64,000 bases of DNA from Terasakiella sp033100395 (GCF_033100395.1 NZ_JAWLVJ010000023.1:10104-74103); one strand, 5' to 3'; shown: positions 24,055 through 33,245, counted from the first letter of the stretch. Program-made: numbers and translations. Notes: generated by a model not told the origin, from the letters alone.

Positions 24055-25833
24055 ATGTTTCAGCTATTTTCCTATCCTATCCTTCGTCGCTGTGTTGGTC
24101 TTATTTCGGGCATAATTTGGCTGGGTGCCTGCGCAACCGATCAACAAGTGGATCATCGTGCAACGCCGGAAGCAGGCGGCCAATGGCAAATAAAATCAGC
24201 CGTTTCCGCAAAAAAATCGATGATTTCGGTGGCCAATCCTCATGCTGCGCAGGCCGGATATCGGATTCTACGCGCTGGCGGTAATGCCATTGATGCCGCA
24301 ATTGCGGCACAATTGGTGCTGAATCTGGTGGAACCACAGTCTTCGGGAATCGGCGGTGGCGGATTCTTGATGATGTATGATCCGAAAATGCAGGCGGTTA
24401 TCAGTTTTGATGGTCGTGAAACTGCACCTATGACGGCAACGCCTGATCTTTTTATTAAAGAAGATGGCAACAAAATGGGATTCTTTGAAGCAGCCGTGGG
24501 TGGTCGTGCGGTTGGCACGCCGGGCCTGGTCCATATGCTGTATGATGCGCATCAAAAATACGGCCGCATCAGTTGGCCTCTTTTGTTTGATCAGGCGATC
24601 AGGCTGGCGGAAAAAGGTTTTGAAGTTTCAGAGCGACTGCACCTTCTCATAAAGAAAGACAAGTTCCTCAAAAACGATCCGGTGGCGCGCGCTTATTTCT
24701 ATCAGGAAGACGGCACGCCATTGCCTGTGGGACATTTGTTAAAGAATCCGGCCTTTGCTGATAGTCTGCGTGAAATTCAGAAAGGCGGCGCGGCAGCGTT
24801 TTATCAGGGGAAACTGGCAGACGAGATTGTCGCGAAGGTACAGAGCCATCCAACGAATCCGGGTCAACTGTCTTTTGCTGATATGCAACGCTATCACACG
24901 GTGATGCGTAAACCTGTTTGTCTGACCTATCGTGCCTATGACGTCTGCGGTATGGCCCCGCCCAGTTCCGGTGGGGTGACGGTCTCGGAAATCCTTGGAC
25001 TGATGGAACAGTATGATCTCAATAATGATCCAAAACCGACCATCGATCGCGCACACTTATTATTAGAGGCCTCCAAACTCGCTTTTGCTGATCGTAATCA
25101 TTTTTTGGCGGACCCGGATTTCGTCAAAGTTCCAACGGATGAATTGTTGACCAAAAGCTATCTGACCGGACGTCAGACCCTGATCCAGCATGACTCGGCC
25201 CTTGCCACGCCTGTGGCACCGGGTGGACCGTTTTTATATAGTCAGGCCTATGCACCGCACGACACGGATCATGGTGTTTCGACGACGCATATGAGCATTG
25301 TGGATGCGGACGGGATGGTGGTGTCCATGACCACCAGTATCGAAAATGCCTTTGGGTCGCGCCAGATGGTGGGCGGATTCTTGTTGAATAACCAACTGAC
25401 CGATTTTTCGTTTGCGCCAGAAAAGAACGGTGTAAAAGTCGCCAACCGGGTGGAGGCAAGAAAACGTCCCCGCAGTTCCATGGCCCCGACCATTGTGCTG
25501 GATCATAAAACCCAAAAGCCCGTGCTGGCCATTGGCTCGCCTGGTGGGTCGCGCATCATCGGTTATGTGGCACAAAGCCTGATTGCCATTCTGGATGATA
25601 AACTACCGCTGGATCAGGCCCTGATGCAGGGCCATCTCACCAACCGTAATGGCTCCTCGGACCTGGAAAAAGGCACAGAAGCGGTTGTCCAAAAAGCCAA
25701 GTTGGAAGCCCTGGGCCATAAGGTTAATCTGAAAGAAATGACCAGCGGGTTGCATGCCATCCAGATTTTACCGGATGGCACGCTGATCGGTGCAGCTGAC
25801 CCCCGTCGTGAAGGTGCGGTGAACGGATTCTAA
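24055..25833 (+). CDS. ggt: Gamma-glutamyltranspeptidase, probable lipoprotein
   Basis: Cleaves the gamma-glutamyl bond of glutathione and related compounds (592 aa). The N-terminus has a hydrophobic segment ending in LGAC, a plausible lipobox, so it is likely exported and lipid-anchored. The autoprocessing nucleophile is the first Thr of TTHMSIVD (about residue 410), which starts the small subunit. The glycine-rich SSGIGGGGFLM and APPSSGG loops and the C-terminal GSPGGSRII are intact. Its stop codon overlaps that of the convergent chemoreceptor gene. Confidence 0.94.
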   Translation: MFQLFSYPILRRCVGLISGIIWLGACATDQQVDHRATPEAGGQWQIKSAVSAKKSMISVANPHAAQAGYRILRAGGNAIDAAIAAQLVLNLVEPQSSGIGGGGFLMMYDPKMQAVISFDGRETAPMTATPDLFIKEDGNKMGFFEAAVGGRAVGTPGLVHMLYDAHQKYGRISWPLLFDQAIRLAEKGFEVSERLHLLIKKDKFLKNDPVARAYFYQEDGTPLPVGHLLKNPAFADSLREIQKGGAAAFYQGKLADEIVAKVQSHPTNPGQLSFADMQRYHTVMRKPVCLTYRAYDVCGMAPPSSGGVTVSEILGLMEQYDLNNDPKPTIDRAHLLLEASKLAFADRNHFLADPDFVKVPTDELLTKSYLTGRQTLIQHDSALATPVAPGGPFLYSQAYAPHDTDHGVSTTHMSIVDADGMVVSMTTSIENAFGSRQMVGGFLLNNQLTDFSFAPEKNGVKVANRVEARKRPRSSMAPTIVLDHKTQKPVLAIGSPGGSRIIGYVAQSLIAILDDKLPLDQALMQGHLTNRNGSSDLEKGTEAVVQKAKLEALGHKVNLKEMTSGLHAIQILPDGTLIGAADPRREGAVNGF

Positions 25834-27152
25834 TTCTGCCCGCGCAAGCTGCTTAAGAAGCGATCCACATCGACGCTGAGGTGCTGGGACTGAATGGACA
25901 GGCCCGTGCTGACCTTGTTGGCCTGGGCGCTGCTGGTTGTGGTGTGGGTGGCGAGGTTTGAAAGCTCACCCAACAAGTCCCCGATCTGGTGAGAGGCTTG
26001 GGAGACTTCATGGACGCTGCGGGCAATTTCTTGTGTGGAAACCGATTGTTCTTCAACGGCTGCGGAAACGGCAGAAGAGATTTGGCTGACTTCGCCGATG
26101 GTGGCATGGACCGCACCGATGGAATGGACGGTGTTGTGGGTGCTTTCCTGAATGCCTTTGATCAGGTCGCTGATTTCACTGGTGGCCCGTGCGGTTTGTC
26201 CGGCAAGGTTCTTGACTTCGCCTGCCACAACCGCAAAGCCTTTGCCTGCTTCACCTGCGCGTGCGGATTCCACCGTGGCATTGAGGGCCAGAAGGTTGGT
26301 CTGATTGGCGATGGAATCGATCAGGGCGACCACGTCACCGACTTTTTCCGCGCTGATCCGCAGGCCATCCACAGCTTCGCGGGTAATTTCGGTGCGCTGG
26401 ACGGCCCGGCTGACGACTGTGATGGAGCGCTGGGTCTGGGCGGAGATTTCTTCAATGGCTTTGGTGAGTTCATCCGCAGACGAACTGACCATACCGATAT
26501 TTTCAAGGGCCACAGTGGCGGCACCAGACGCCGTCTGGACTGCATCTGAAATTTTCAGTGTGCGGTCTTTCATTTCAGACGATGTTTCCGTCAATTCTCC
26601 GGATGAGAGCTTCACATCGCGTACGATCCCTTCAATGGTCTGGGAGAAATTTCGCGACAGGTCATTGATGACCGTGCGATGTTTTTTATCGATGACGTCA
26701 TAATAGGTGCTGATCACCAGTTCCATATCCATCATGACGGCTTTGGTGACGGCGGACAGGGCCTTGATGGCTTTTTTCTTTTTCAGTTTATCAAATATCA
26801 GGTTCTGAAGGCCGATCAGGGTGTAGCTATAGCCGCCCATATACCAGCGTGGTTCCAGTTTGATGCGCACATGGGCGTTCGCGATCTGGCTGACCCGTTC
26901 AAAATAGGTCTCATCAAATGTTCCGCTAAAGAGTAAACGCCAGTGGTTGGTTTGGGCCTGGATCAGCCGTTCGATATTGTCTGGGCATCCGATCATATCA
27001 TTTAAATGATCAATCTCTCCGACATGTTGATAAAAGCCTTTCAACAGATCGGGCAGGCCTTTTTCAATAATCGGCCAGGCGATTTCCAGCTGTTCCTTGG
27101 TTTTCTTATCAATCTGGTAAAAGGCGAGGCGACGTTGACCTTGAGATTTCAT
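25830..27152 (-). CDS. Soluble globin-coupled chemoreceptor (HemAT-like)
   Basis: Cytosolic methyl-accepting protein (440 aa) with an N-terminal protoglobin-type sensor (about 1-165) and a C-terminal MCP signalling domain (about 200-420; tip region QTNLLALNATVESARAGEAGKGFAVVAGEVKNLA). The proximal heme ligand is likely His94 in NAHVRIKLEPRWYMGGY. No membrane helix is present. By analogy with HemAT it should sense oxygen for aerotaxis. The ATG at 27152 has GGAG ten bases upstream; a GTG at 27170 is an alternative. The stop codon overlaps the ggt stop (CTAA). Confidence 0.9.
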   Translation of the reverse strand: MKSQGQRRLAFYQIDKKTKEQLEIAWPIIEKGLPDLLKGFYQHVGEIDHLNDMIGCPDNIERLIQAQTNHWRLLFSGTFDETYFERVSQIANAHVRIKLEPRWYMGGYSYTLIGLQNLIFDKLKKKKAIKALSAVTKAVMMDMELVISTYYDVIDKKHRTVINDLSRNFSQTIEGIVRDVKLSSGELTETSSEMKDRTLKISDAVQTASGAATVALENIGMVSSSADELTKAIEEISAQTQRSITVVSRAVQRTEITREAVDGLRISAEKVGDVVALIDSIANQTNLLALNATVESARAGEAGKGFAVVAGEVKNLAGQTARATSEISDLIKGIQESTHNTVHSIGAVHATIGEVSQISSAVSAAVEEQSVSTQEIARSVHEVSQASHQIGDLLGELSNLATHTTTSSAQANKVSTGLSIQSQHLSVDVDRFLSSLRGQN

Positions 27153-27371
27153 GACTGATCTGCTCCACACATGACTTCTGGTTCTTGCGAATAGCCTGTG
27201 GTTATTAGATCAGGGTTATGTGACTCTGATATGACTCAAAGATTGTACTTTTGTACCAATGATAAAGCTGAATGTTTTGAAGGGCTTATGTAAAGTTCTA
27301 TCATTGGAACACATATGGCGCGTTGAAAGGCTTTTTATCCGCTTAACCAAGAGTGTGCGATTTTGAAAAAA
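27153..27371. other. Intergenic region upstream of the globin chemoreceptor
   Basis: No gene is seen. It contains an inverted repeat of 9-bp arms (CCAATGATA 27256-27264, TATCATTGG 27299-27307) and a short GTAC-TTTT-GTAC palindrome (27245-27256), possibly regulatory. Confidence 0.3.
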
Positions 27372-27596
27372 TCAAACGATAATATTGAGGTAATAGCCGC
27401 GTGGCACATCATCTCGCAGTGGCTCTCCAGACGCCAGCAGGCGGCGCAGGCGTTCTAGCGCCCCGCGAATGTCCGGCCCGTCGCGGCGACCGATTTTGGC
27501 AATACGCACCCGTTCTTCCCGGTCTGCACCGTAAGATCCGCGGTCCGAGACGACTGGCTGGGTTGAAGAACCCGATATGCGTGTAGTTGATGACAT
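27372..27596 (-). CDS. Small conserved-looking hypothetical protein
   Basis: A 74-aa basic protein with a disordered start and an orderly C-terminal half (DIRGALERLRRLLASGEPLR, then DDVPRGYYLNIIV). The C-terminal pattern looks like a conserved short domain I have seen in alphaproteobacterial small proteins, but I cannot name a family or function. It follows the Nudix gene on the same strand by 36 bp. Its GC content is higher than the flanking spacer, which supports coding. Confidence 0.55.
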   Translation of the reverse strand: MSSTTRISGSSTQPVVSDRGSYGADREERVRIAKIGRRDGPDIRGALERLRRLLASGEPLRDDVPRGYYLNIIV

Positions 27597-27632
27597 GGCT
27601 TTATTTTACGCCAGACGATGCGAAAAGAAAAC

Positions 27633-28169
27633 TTAAAAAACCTTGAACTTGGCTCGTTCGGTCACGGCCGGGACGATTTCCTGTTCGCGGACTTCATGGA
27701 AACGTTTAAGTGTCCATTTCACGGATGGAAAGGCCAGGTCATCCCAGGGGATGTCATCCCAGTCAAACAGGGCAACTTCCAGGCTTTCTGTTCCGGCCTC
27801 AAAATGTGGACTTTTCATGGGTGCGCGGTGCATCATCATGACATGTCCGACTTCCGGGACTTCATAAACCCCGATGATGTCCTGAATCTCTACATCAACG
27901 CCGGCTTCTTCATAAGCTTCACGTGCCGCACCTTCAGCCACCGTTTCATTCAGTTCCATAAAGCCAGCCGGGAAGGTCCATTTGCCCAAGGATGGTTCAA
28001 TGGCACGGCGACAGAGCAGGAACTTATCTTCCCAAGTGCAGACAGCGCCGACCACAATGCGGGGGTTTTGATAGTCGATGAAACCACAATCCGGACAGAC
28101 CAGACGTTCCCGGTCGTCACCGTCAGGAATTTTCTTGATGCTGGGGCCGTTTAATTTTGTATTATTCAT
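27633..28169 (-). CDS. Nudix hydrolase with zinc-ribbon N-terminus
   Basis: Nudix pyrophosphohydrolase (178 aa). A short zinc-ribbon element (CPDCGF, only one CxxC pair visible) precedes the fold. The Nudix box GX5EX7REUXEEXGU is intact (GFMELNETVAEGAAREAYEEAGV). This resembles the NudC-like or ADP-ribose-type group; the substrate is not assigned. The ATG at 28169 is preferred to a TTG at 28205. Confidence 0.88.
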   Translation of the reverse strand: MNNTKLNGPSIKKIPDGDDRERLVCPDCGFIDYQNPRIVVGAVCTWEDKFLLCRRAIEPSLGKWTFPAGFMELNETVAEGAAREAYEEAGVDVEIQDIIGVYEVPEVGHVMMMHRAPMKSPHFEAGTESLEVALFDWDDIPWDDLAFPSVKWTLKRFHEVREQEIVPAVTERAKFKVF

Positions 28170-28270
28170 AGACGACAGTCTGCCCGGCTTGGTCTTTGAA
28201 CGCAAGCCGGGAAATGACTTAGGGCTTTACGGCCTTTGCAACAACATTTGAAGTTAAAGAATCTTTCTTA

Positions 28271-28891
28271 ATGTTTTTTAAAACTGATCAATCTCACGGC
28301 CTTCCACACCATCCGTTCAAAGCCTGCGTCGCCCCACGTCCCATCGGGTGGGTCAGTACGATCAGCAAAGGCGGTATCGGCAATGTTGCACCTTTTAGTT
28401 TTTTTAATGGAATTGCGCAAAATCCACCGCAGCTAATGATTGCGATCAATGGAAAAAGTAAGCATGCACCCTTGAAAGATACCTTGCAAAATATTGAAAA
28501 TACGAAAGAATTCGTCGTGAATATCGCAACGTACGATCTGAAAGATGCGATGTTCCGCACAGCTGCCCCCGAACATCCCGACACGGATGAAGCAGGGCTC
28601 GCCGGGCTTGAAATGGTGCCGTCAGAATTAATAAAACCCGCACGGATTCAGAATTCACCGATCAATCTGGAATGCGTTTTGACCCAGACAATTGACCTTT
28701 TAAGCGATAGTGATGACGAAAAGAACACAGCTATCTTTGGGCATGTGGTTGGTATTCACATTGATGATAGGGTGCTGGTGGACGGCAGGGTTGACTTGCA
28801 AAAAGTTAATCCCATCTCGCGTCTGGGCTATAAAGATTACGCCACACTGGGGGAGATTTTCCAGCTGGATGCGGTCTGGCGCAAAGGATAA
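28271..28891 (+). CDS. Flavin reductase family protein (FMN-binding split barrel)
   Basis: Protein of 206 aa with the family pattern PRPIGWVSTISKGGIGNVAPFSFF, followed by NPPQLMIAI and the ATYDLKDAM region. This group binds FMN and often reduces flavin or acts in small oxidoreductase systems; the specific role is unknown. It is divergent from the Nudix gene. Confidence 0.9.
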   Translation: MFFKTDQSHGLPHHPFKACVAPRPIGWVSTISKGGIGNVAPFSFFNGIAQNPPQLMIAINGKSKHAPLKDTLQNIENTKEFVVNIATYDLKDAMFRTAAPEHPDTDEAGLAGLEMVPSELIKPARIQNSPINLECVLTQTIDLLSDSDDEKNTAIFGHVVGIHIDDRVLVDGRVDLQKVNPISRLGYKDYATLGEIFQLDAVWRKG

Positions 28892-28992
28892 ATCCGCAGA
28901 AATTGCATCCATACATTTTTTTACTTGTCAAAAAGCGCATCATTCAGCACTGTGATGCACATTCTTGAAGAAGACGAATAAGGTTTACGGCC

Positions 28993-29364
28993 ATGGCATA
29001 TGACAGCAACAATATTTTCGCAAAGATCCTGCGCGGGGAAATCCCATGTGACAAGGTCTATGAAAGCGAACATGCGCTGGCCTTTAAGGACATCAACCCG
29101 CAGGCACCGGTTCATACGCTGGTGATCCCGAAGGGTGCCTATGAAAGCTATGATGACTTTTCCCAAAATGCGTCTGAAGCTGAAATTGTAGACTATATCC
29201 GCGCTATTGGTGTGGTGGCACGCGAAGCTGGTGTGGTCGAAAGCGGTTATCGTATTCTGTCCAACATCGGTGATGAAGGTGGTCAGGAAGTCCCGCATCT
29301 GCACGTACATGTGTTTGGTGGCCGACGACTGGGCAGCATGATTAAACCGGCCAATAAAGTCTAA
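28993..29364 (+). CDS. HIT family purine-nucleotide hydrolase (HinT-like)
   Basis: Histidine-triad protein (123 aa) with the catalytic HxHxH motif in VPHLHVHVFGGRRLG and the N-terminal IFAKILRGEIPCDKVYE. The family hydrolyses AMP-lysine-type phosphoramidates. It is a stand-alone gene; a GC-rich hairpin (ATCAGGGG/CCCCTGAT, 29385-29405) follows the stop. Confidence 0.95.
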   Translation: MAYDSNNIFAKILRGEIPCDKVYESEHALAFKDINPQAPVHTLVIPKGAYESYDDFSQNASEAEIVDYIRAIGVVAREAGVVESGYRILSNIGDEGGQEVPHLHVHVFGGRRLGSMIKPANKV

Positions 29365-29459
29365 ATTCGATCCTTTGATATTTGATCAGGGGGTCTTCCC
29401 CTGATGCAGAAAACAGGATTTTCGGGGGAAGATCCACTTTTTGTAAGAAAGCTTCCCCG

Positions 29460-30338
29460 ATGGAACATTCATCTCACATCACACGCGGACTGTTTGTCAT
29501 GGCGCTTGGCATTGCGTTCATGAGCATGATGGACGGGTTTATCAAGCATTTAACCTCCCAAATCTCTGCCCCGCAGGTTCTGTTTTTCCGTTCCCTTTTC
29601 GGTTTGGTACCTGTGGTGGTCATCGTTTTGATGCAGGGCGGCTTGCGTTCAGTTAAAACCAAACGGCCGTTTTTGCATTTTGCGCGTGCGGTGTTGGGGG
29701 CAGTGTGTTTTGTTGCGTTCACTTTAGGTTTGCGCGATATGTCTTTGGCGAACGCGCTTGCCTTGTGTTTTTCTGCGCCATTTTTCATGGTGGTTTATTC
29801 CAAATTTTTGCTTGGTGAAGATGTTGGCTTTCATCGCATCAGCGCGATGATTGTCGGCTTTATGGGCGTGGTGATTGTTCTGCAGCCTGATGAAGGAATT
29901 TTAAGCACGGGTGCGCCTTACATGTTGATTGTGGCGGCTGCCTTTGGTCTGTCCCAGGTTCTGGCGCGTAAATATGCGGCGTCAGAAAGTGCGGGTAGTT
30001 TTTCGCTTTGGACGACGATGGGGATGACCGTGTTTGGCTTCTGTCTGATGCCGTTTTTCTGGATTGATATGTCCATGGAAACGCTTTTGTGGTGTTTCGT
30101 CATGGGGGTAACAGGCGGGATCGGTCACTATTTCATGGTCGAAGCGGTACGCCTTGCGCCCACAGCGGTGGTCAGTCCCATGGAATATACCGCGCTGATC
30201 TGGGCAGCATTGATCGACTGGATGTTCTGGCAGCATTACCCCGAACAGGCCACACTGGCCGGATCCATGGTGATTATTGCCAGTGGTATTTATATTTTAT
30301 GGCGCGAACGCCTGCATCAAAAAGAAGGAATAGCCTGA
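29460..30338 (+). CDS. EamA/DMT-family transporter
   Basis: Inner-membrane protein of 292 aa with ten predicted helices in two EamA repeats (about 10-145 and 155-285). Family features include FRSLFGLVPVVVIVL and PMEYTALIWAALIDWMFW. The substrate is unknown. I chose the ATG at 29460 because upstream codons are polar and not family-like. The stop overlaps the start of the acetyltransferase gene (TGATG). Confidence 0.88.
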   Translation: MEHSSHITRGLFVMALGIAFMSMMDGFIKHLTSQISAPQVLFFRSLFGLVPVVVIVLMQGGLRSVKTKRPFLHFARAVLGAVCFVAFTLGLRDMSLANALALCFSAPFFMVVYSKFLLGEDVGFHRISAMIVGFMGVVIVLQPDEGILSTGAPYMLIVAAAFGLSQVLARKYAASESAGSFSLWTTMGMTVFGFCLMPFFWIDMSMETLLWCFVMGVTGGIGHYFMVEAVRLAPTAVVSPMEYTALIWAALIDWMFWQHYPEQATLAGSMVIIASGIYILWRERLHQKEGIA

Positions 30339-30775
30339 TGGATATCAGACCGATGACAACAGAAGATAAAACCCAATGGCGCGAGCTTTGGGGAGGATAT
30401 CTTGGTTTCTATAACGTGATGTTGGCTGAAGAGGTCACAAAGGGCGTGTGGGATCGTCTGTTAAACCCGGACAATCCCTTGCGTGGGTTTGTCTGTGTGG
30501 AGAAAGGCAAACTCATTGGCTTCACTCATTATTTTTTCCACGGCACCACCTGGTATCCCTCAAGCTATTGCTATCTGGAAGATTTGTATGTGGATCAGTC
30601 TGTGCGTTCCAAAGGGGCGGGTCGGGCGCTGATTGAGGCTGTGAAAGAAGCTGCGAAAAAAGAAGGAGCGGCCAAACTTTACTGGCATACGGATAAAAAG
30701 AACGAGATCGCCCAGGCGCTCTATAACAAGGTCGCGACCCTGTCGGATTATGTAAAATATGATGTGGTGTTGTGA
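30338..30775 (+). CDS. GNAT family N-acetyltransferase
   Basis: Acetyl-CoA-dependent N-acetyltransferase (145 aa). Motif A for acetyl-CoA binding is seen as DLYVDQSVRSKGAGRALIEAV, and motif B as LYWHTDKKNEIAQALYNK. The start overlaps the transporter stop by one base, so it is translationally coupled. The substrate is unknown. Confidence 0.9.
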   Translation: MDIRPMTTEDKTQWRELWGGYLGFYNVMLAEEVTKGVWDRLLNPDNPLRGFVCVEKGKLIGFTHYFFHGTTWYPSSYCYLEDLYVDQSVRSKGAGRALIEAVKEAAKKEGAAKLYWHTDKKNEIAQALYNKVATLSDYVKYDVVL

Positions 30776-30808
30776 GTCTACTTTGTGAGCTGTTGTTCCA
30801 TTTAAAAA

Positions 30809-30900
30809 ATTGTCATCCCGGCCTTGTGCCGGGACAACCCTTGGAAGGCAGTCATATTGCCATTAACTGATTGTCCCGGCACAAAGGCCGGGATGACAAT
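30809..30900. repeat. Inverted pair of REP-like palindromes
   Basis: Two near-identical units (30809-30837 and 30871-30900) in opposite orientation, each itself palindromic: GTCATCCCGGC then GCCGGGA. The pair forms a large stem between the convergent GNAT and rsmI genes and may also stop transcription. Related GTCATCCC units occur at 52453 and 61651. Confidence 0.8.
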
Positions 30901-30919
30901 GTTTTGAGCGGGATGACCA

Positions 30920-31846
30920 CTATTTGTTCAATTCGAGCGCCCGGTTATAAACCTCACGCTTCTTCAAGCCTGTCGCATCAACTACTTCCTTGACTGCATC
31001 ACGTACAGACAGCCGGGAAAGGGCGTTTTCCAGCAAGGCGTCCAGGTCTTCTGCGGTGGTTTCGTTCTGGGTTTCATCTGGTGGGCCGATGACCAAGACG
31101 ACTTCGCCGCGGGGGTCTTCATTCTCATACATCGAAGCCAGCTCGGGCAGGGCCGCGCGGCGGACTTCTTCGAATTTCTTGGTGATCTCACGGGTCACTG
31201 CGGCCTCGCGGTTGCCCAGGACCTCAGCCATGTCTTTCAGGCAGGCCGCGACTCGACGTGGTGATTCAAGGGTGATCAGGGTGGCATTGATCGATTTGAC
31301 TTCGTCCAGTACTTTCTTGCGTGCTGCCGTCTTGTTGGGCAGAAACCCGAGATAGAGGAAGCGATCGCTGGGCAGGCCCGATAAGACCATGGCGGAAATG
31401 ACAGAACTGGCGCCGGGCGCAGTGGTGTAAGGCAGATTTAATTCGGCGCAATCGCGCACGAGTTTATATCCGGGGTCATTGATCAGCGGCGTGCCCGCAT
31501 CACTAACCAGAACAACCACTTCCCCGTCATGAAGTTTTTGTAAAACTTTCGGGCGCATTTTTTCGGCGTTATGTTCATGATAGGCCACGGTTTTCTTTCG
31601 TGAAATACCGTGTATCATCAACAGCTTACCTGTAACACGGGTGTCTTCGCACAGGATTGTATCGGCATTTTTCAACAGATTCAGCGCACGCAGGGTGATA
31701 TCCTGAGCATTGCCGATCGGGGTTGCGACGATATATAGACCAGCAGTGACTTTACTCAATTGCCCCGAGACGCTACTCTCTGTTGCAATCTGACTATCTT
31801 CCTGGAGACCCGATGTTTCATTTTCGCCGTTTATCTGTTTTGCCAT
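30920..31846 (-). CDS. rsmI: 16S rRNA (cytidine-1402-2'-O)-methyltransferase
   Basis: SAM-dependent methyltransferase of the tetrapyrrole-methylase fold (308 aa). Features include GLYIVATPIGNAQDITLRAL, ILCEDTRVTGKLL and VSDAGTPLINDPGY, plus FLPNK and TLESPRR. The ATG at 31846 overlaps the divergent lpoA-like start by 34 bp and has no clear ribosome site; a TTG at 31759 is an alternative that would remove a poorly conserved 29-residue leader. The divergent rsmI/lpoA arrangement is widespread. Confidence 0.93.
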   Translation of the reverse strand: MAKQINGENETSGLQEDSQIATESSVSGQLSKVTAGLYIVATPIGNAQDITLRALNLLKNADTILCEDTRVTGKLLMIHGISRKKTVAYHEHNAEKMRPKVLQKLHDGEVVVLVSDAGTPLINDPGYKLVRDCAELNLPYTTAPGASSVISAMVLSGLPSDRFLYLGFLPNKTAARKKVLDEVKSINATLITLESPRRVAACLKDMAEVLGNREAAVTREITKKFEEVRRAALPELASMYENEDPRGEVVLVIGPPDETQNETTAEDLDALLENALSRLSVRDAVKEVVDATGLKKREVYNRALELNK

Positions 31847-33231
31847 TGCTGTTCTTTATCACTTTGGTGTTAAGCGCCTGTGAGACTGTAAATCCCCCGA
31901 AATGGTGGGAAGTACCGGGTACCACGCCTGCCCCGCGCGGTCCAGCCCCAAGTGGGACCTTTGATCCGACCGCACAGCCGCGTGCAGGCGCAGAAATTCC
32001 ACCATGGGATCCGTCCCAACCGACGGTGCAACAGGAAGATGCGCAGGTCAAGGCCGAAGAATGGATGACCCAATACGACGCCCGTGGTGGCGTACGTGCG
32101 GCGCGCGTCGGCTTGTTGCTGCCATTGACGGGGCGTGCCTCCAAGGTCGGTCAGCAGATCATGAATGCGGCGCAATTGGCCCTGTTTGATTTTGCAGGCC
32201 CACGTTATGAGCTGTTGCCCTATGATACGCAAAGTACGCCGGAAGGCGCCATTCAGGCGGCGCAATATGCAATTTCTGATGGGGTGTCGATCATCATCGG
32301 CCCGCTTCTGTCCCAATCGGCACAGGCGATCTCACCTTTTTTGCAGGCTGCCAATGTAAATGCGTTGGCCTTTACCAATGATTCAACCGCTGCCAGTCAG
32401 AATGTGTTCGTCCTGGGTGTGCGCCCGGAAGAAGAAGTAGAACGCATCATCAATTTTGCTGCCCTTCAAGGCTCCACCCGGTTTGCGTTGCTGACACCAG
32501 CAGATGAATATGGCGTTCGCGTGCGTGCAGCCTTTGAATCTGCTGTTGCGGCCAATGGGATGGAAGTTTCCAAGATCGTTCAGTTCCTATCTGGTACGGA
32601 TGATCTGGCCGCGCTTATCCGCGAAATGGCCGATTATGACGAACGTCGCAAAGAATTGCTGAAACAGAAGAAAGAGCTGGAAGGCAAGACGGATGCCCTG
32701 TCTGAAAAGGCACTGGAACGTCTTGAATTGCTGCAAACCGTTGGCGATGTAGATTTTGATGCTTTGCTGGTCGCCGCAGGCGGCAGTACGTTACAGACCA
32801 TTGCCGCCAACCTGCCTTACTTTGACGTAGACCCGAAAAAGGTGCGTATCCTTGGGACCAGTCTGTGGGAAAATAACTGGGTTCATGCGGAACCTGCCTT
32901 GCAGGGCGGATGGTTTGCTGCGCCAAGTGCGAAAAATCGTACCGATTTTGTCAATCAGTTCAAGGCCGTTTACGGACAGAACCCGCATCGTCTGGCAACC
33001 CTTGCTTATGATGCGGTTGCTTTATCTGCCGTGCTTGCCAATGAAGAAGGCGAAGCCGATTACAGCCGTGAAACTTTGACCGACCCGGCAGGCTATCTGG
33101 GACGTAATGGTATTTTCCGTTTGCATCCTTGGGGGTTGGCGGAACGGGGCCTTTCTGTGATGCAGGTTCAGCAACGCCAATTTCGTGAAATTTCCCCCTC
33201 ACCCAACAGTTTTGCCCCTGTGACGAACTAA
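31813..33231 (+). CDS. LpoA-like penicillin-binding protein activator lipoprotein
   Basis: Predicted outer-membrane lipoprotein (472 aa) with signal peptide and lipobox LSAC at about residue 23. A Pro-rich linker (30-75) leads to a periplasmic-binding-protein-like domain (about 95-460; VGLLLPLTGRASKVGQQIMNAAQ). In this family the domain activates PBP1A. The ATG at 31813 has GGAG upstream. Unlike the common order, no yraN follows; the next gene is a cNMP-binding protein. Confidence 0.88.
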   Translation: MFHFRRLSVLPLLFFITLVLSACETVNPPKWWEVPGTTPAPRGPAPSGTFDPTAQPRAGAEIPPWDPSQPTVQQEDAQVKAEEWMTQYDARGGVRAARVGLLLPLTGRASKVGQQIMNAAQLALFDFAGPRYELLPYDTQSTPEGAIQAAQYAISDGVSIIIGPLLSQSAQAISPFLQAANVNALAFTNDSTAASQNVFVLGVRPEEEVERIINFAALQGSTRFALLTPADEYGVRVRAAFESAVAANGMEVSKIVQFLSGTDDLAALIREMADYDERRKELLKQKKELEGKTDALSEKALERLELLQTVGDVDFDALLVAAGGSTLQTIAANLPYFDVDPKKVRILGTSLWENNWVHAEPALQGGWFAAPSAKNRTDFVNQFKAVYGQNPHRLATLAYDAVALSAVLANEEGEADYSRETLTDPAGYLGRNGIFRLHPWGLAERGLSVMQVQQRQFREISPSPNSFAPVTN

Positions 33232-33245
33232 GAAGGATCGCAGCG

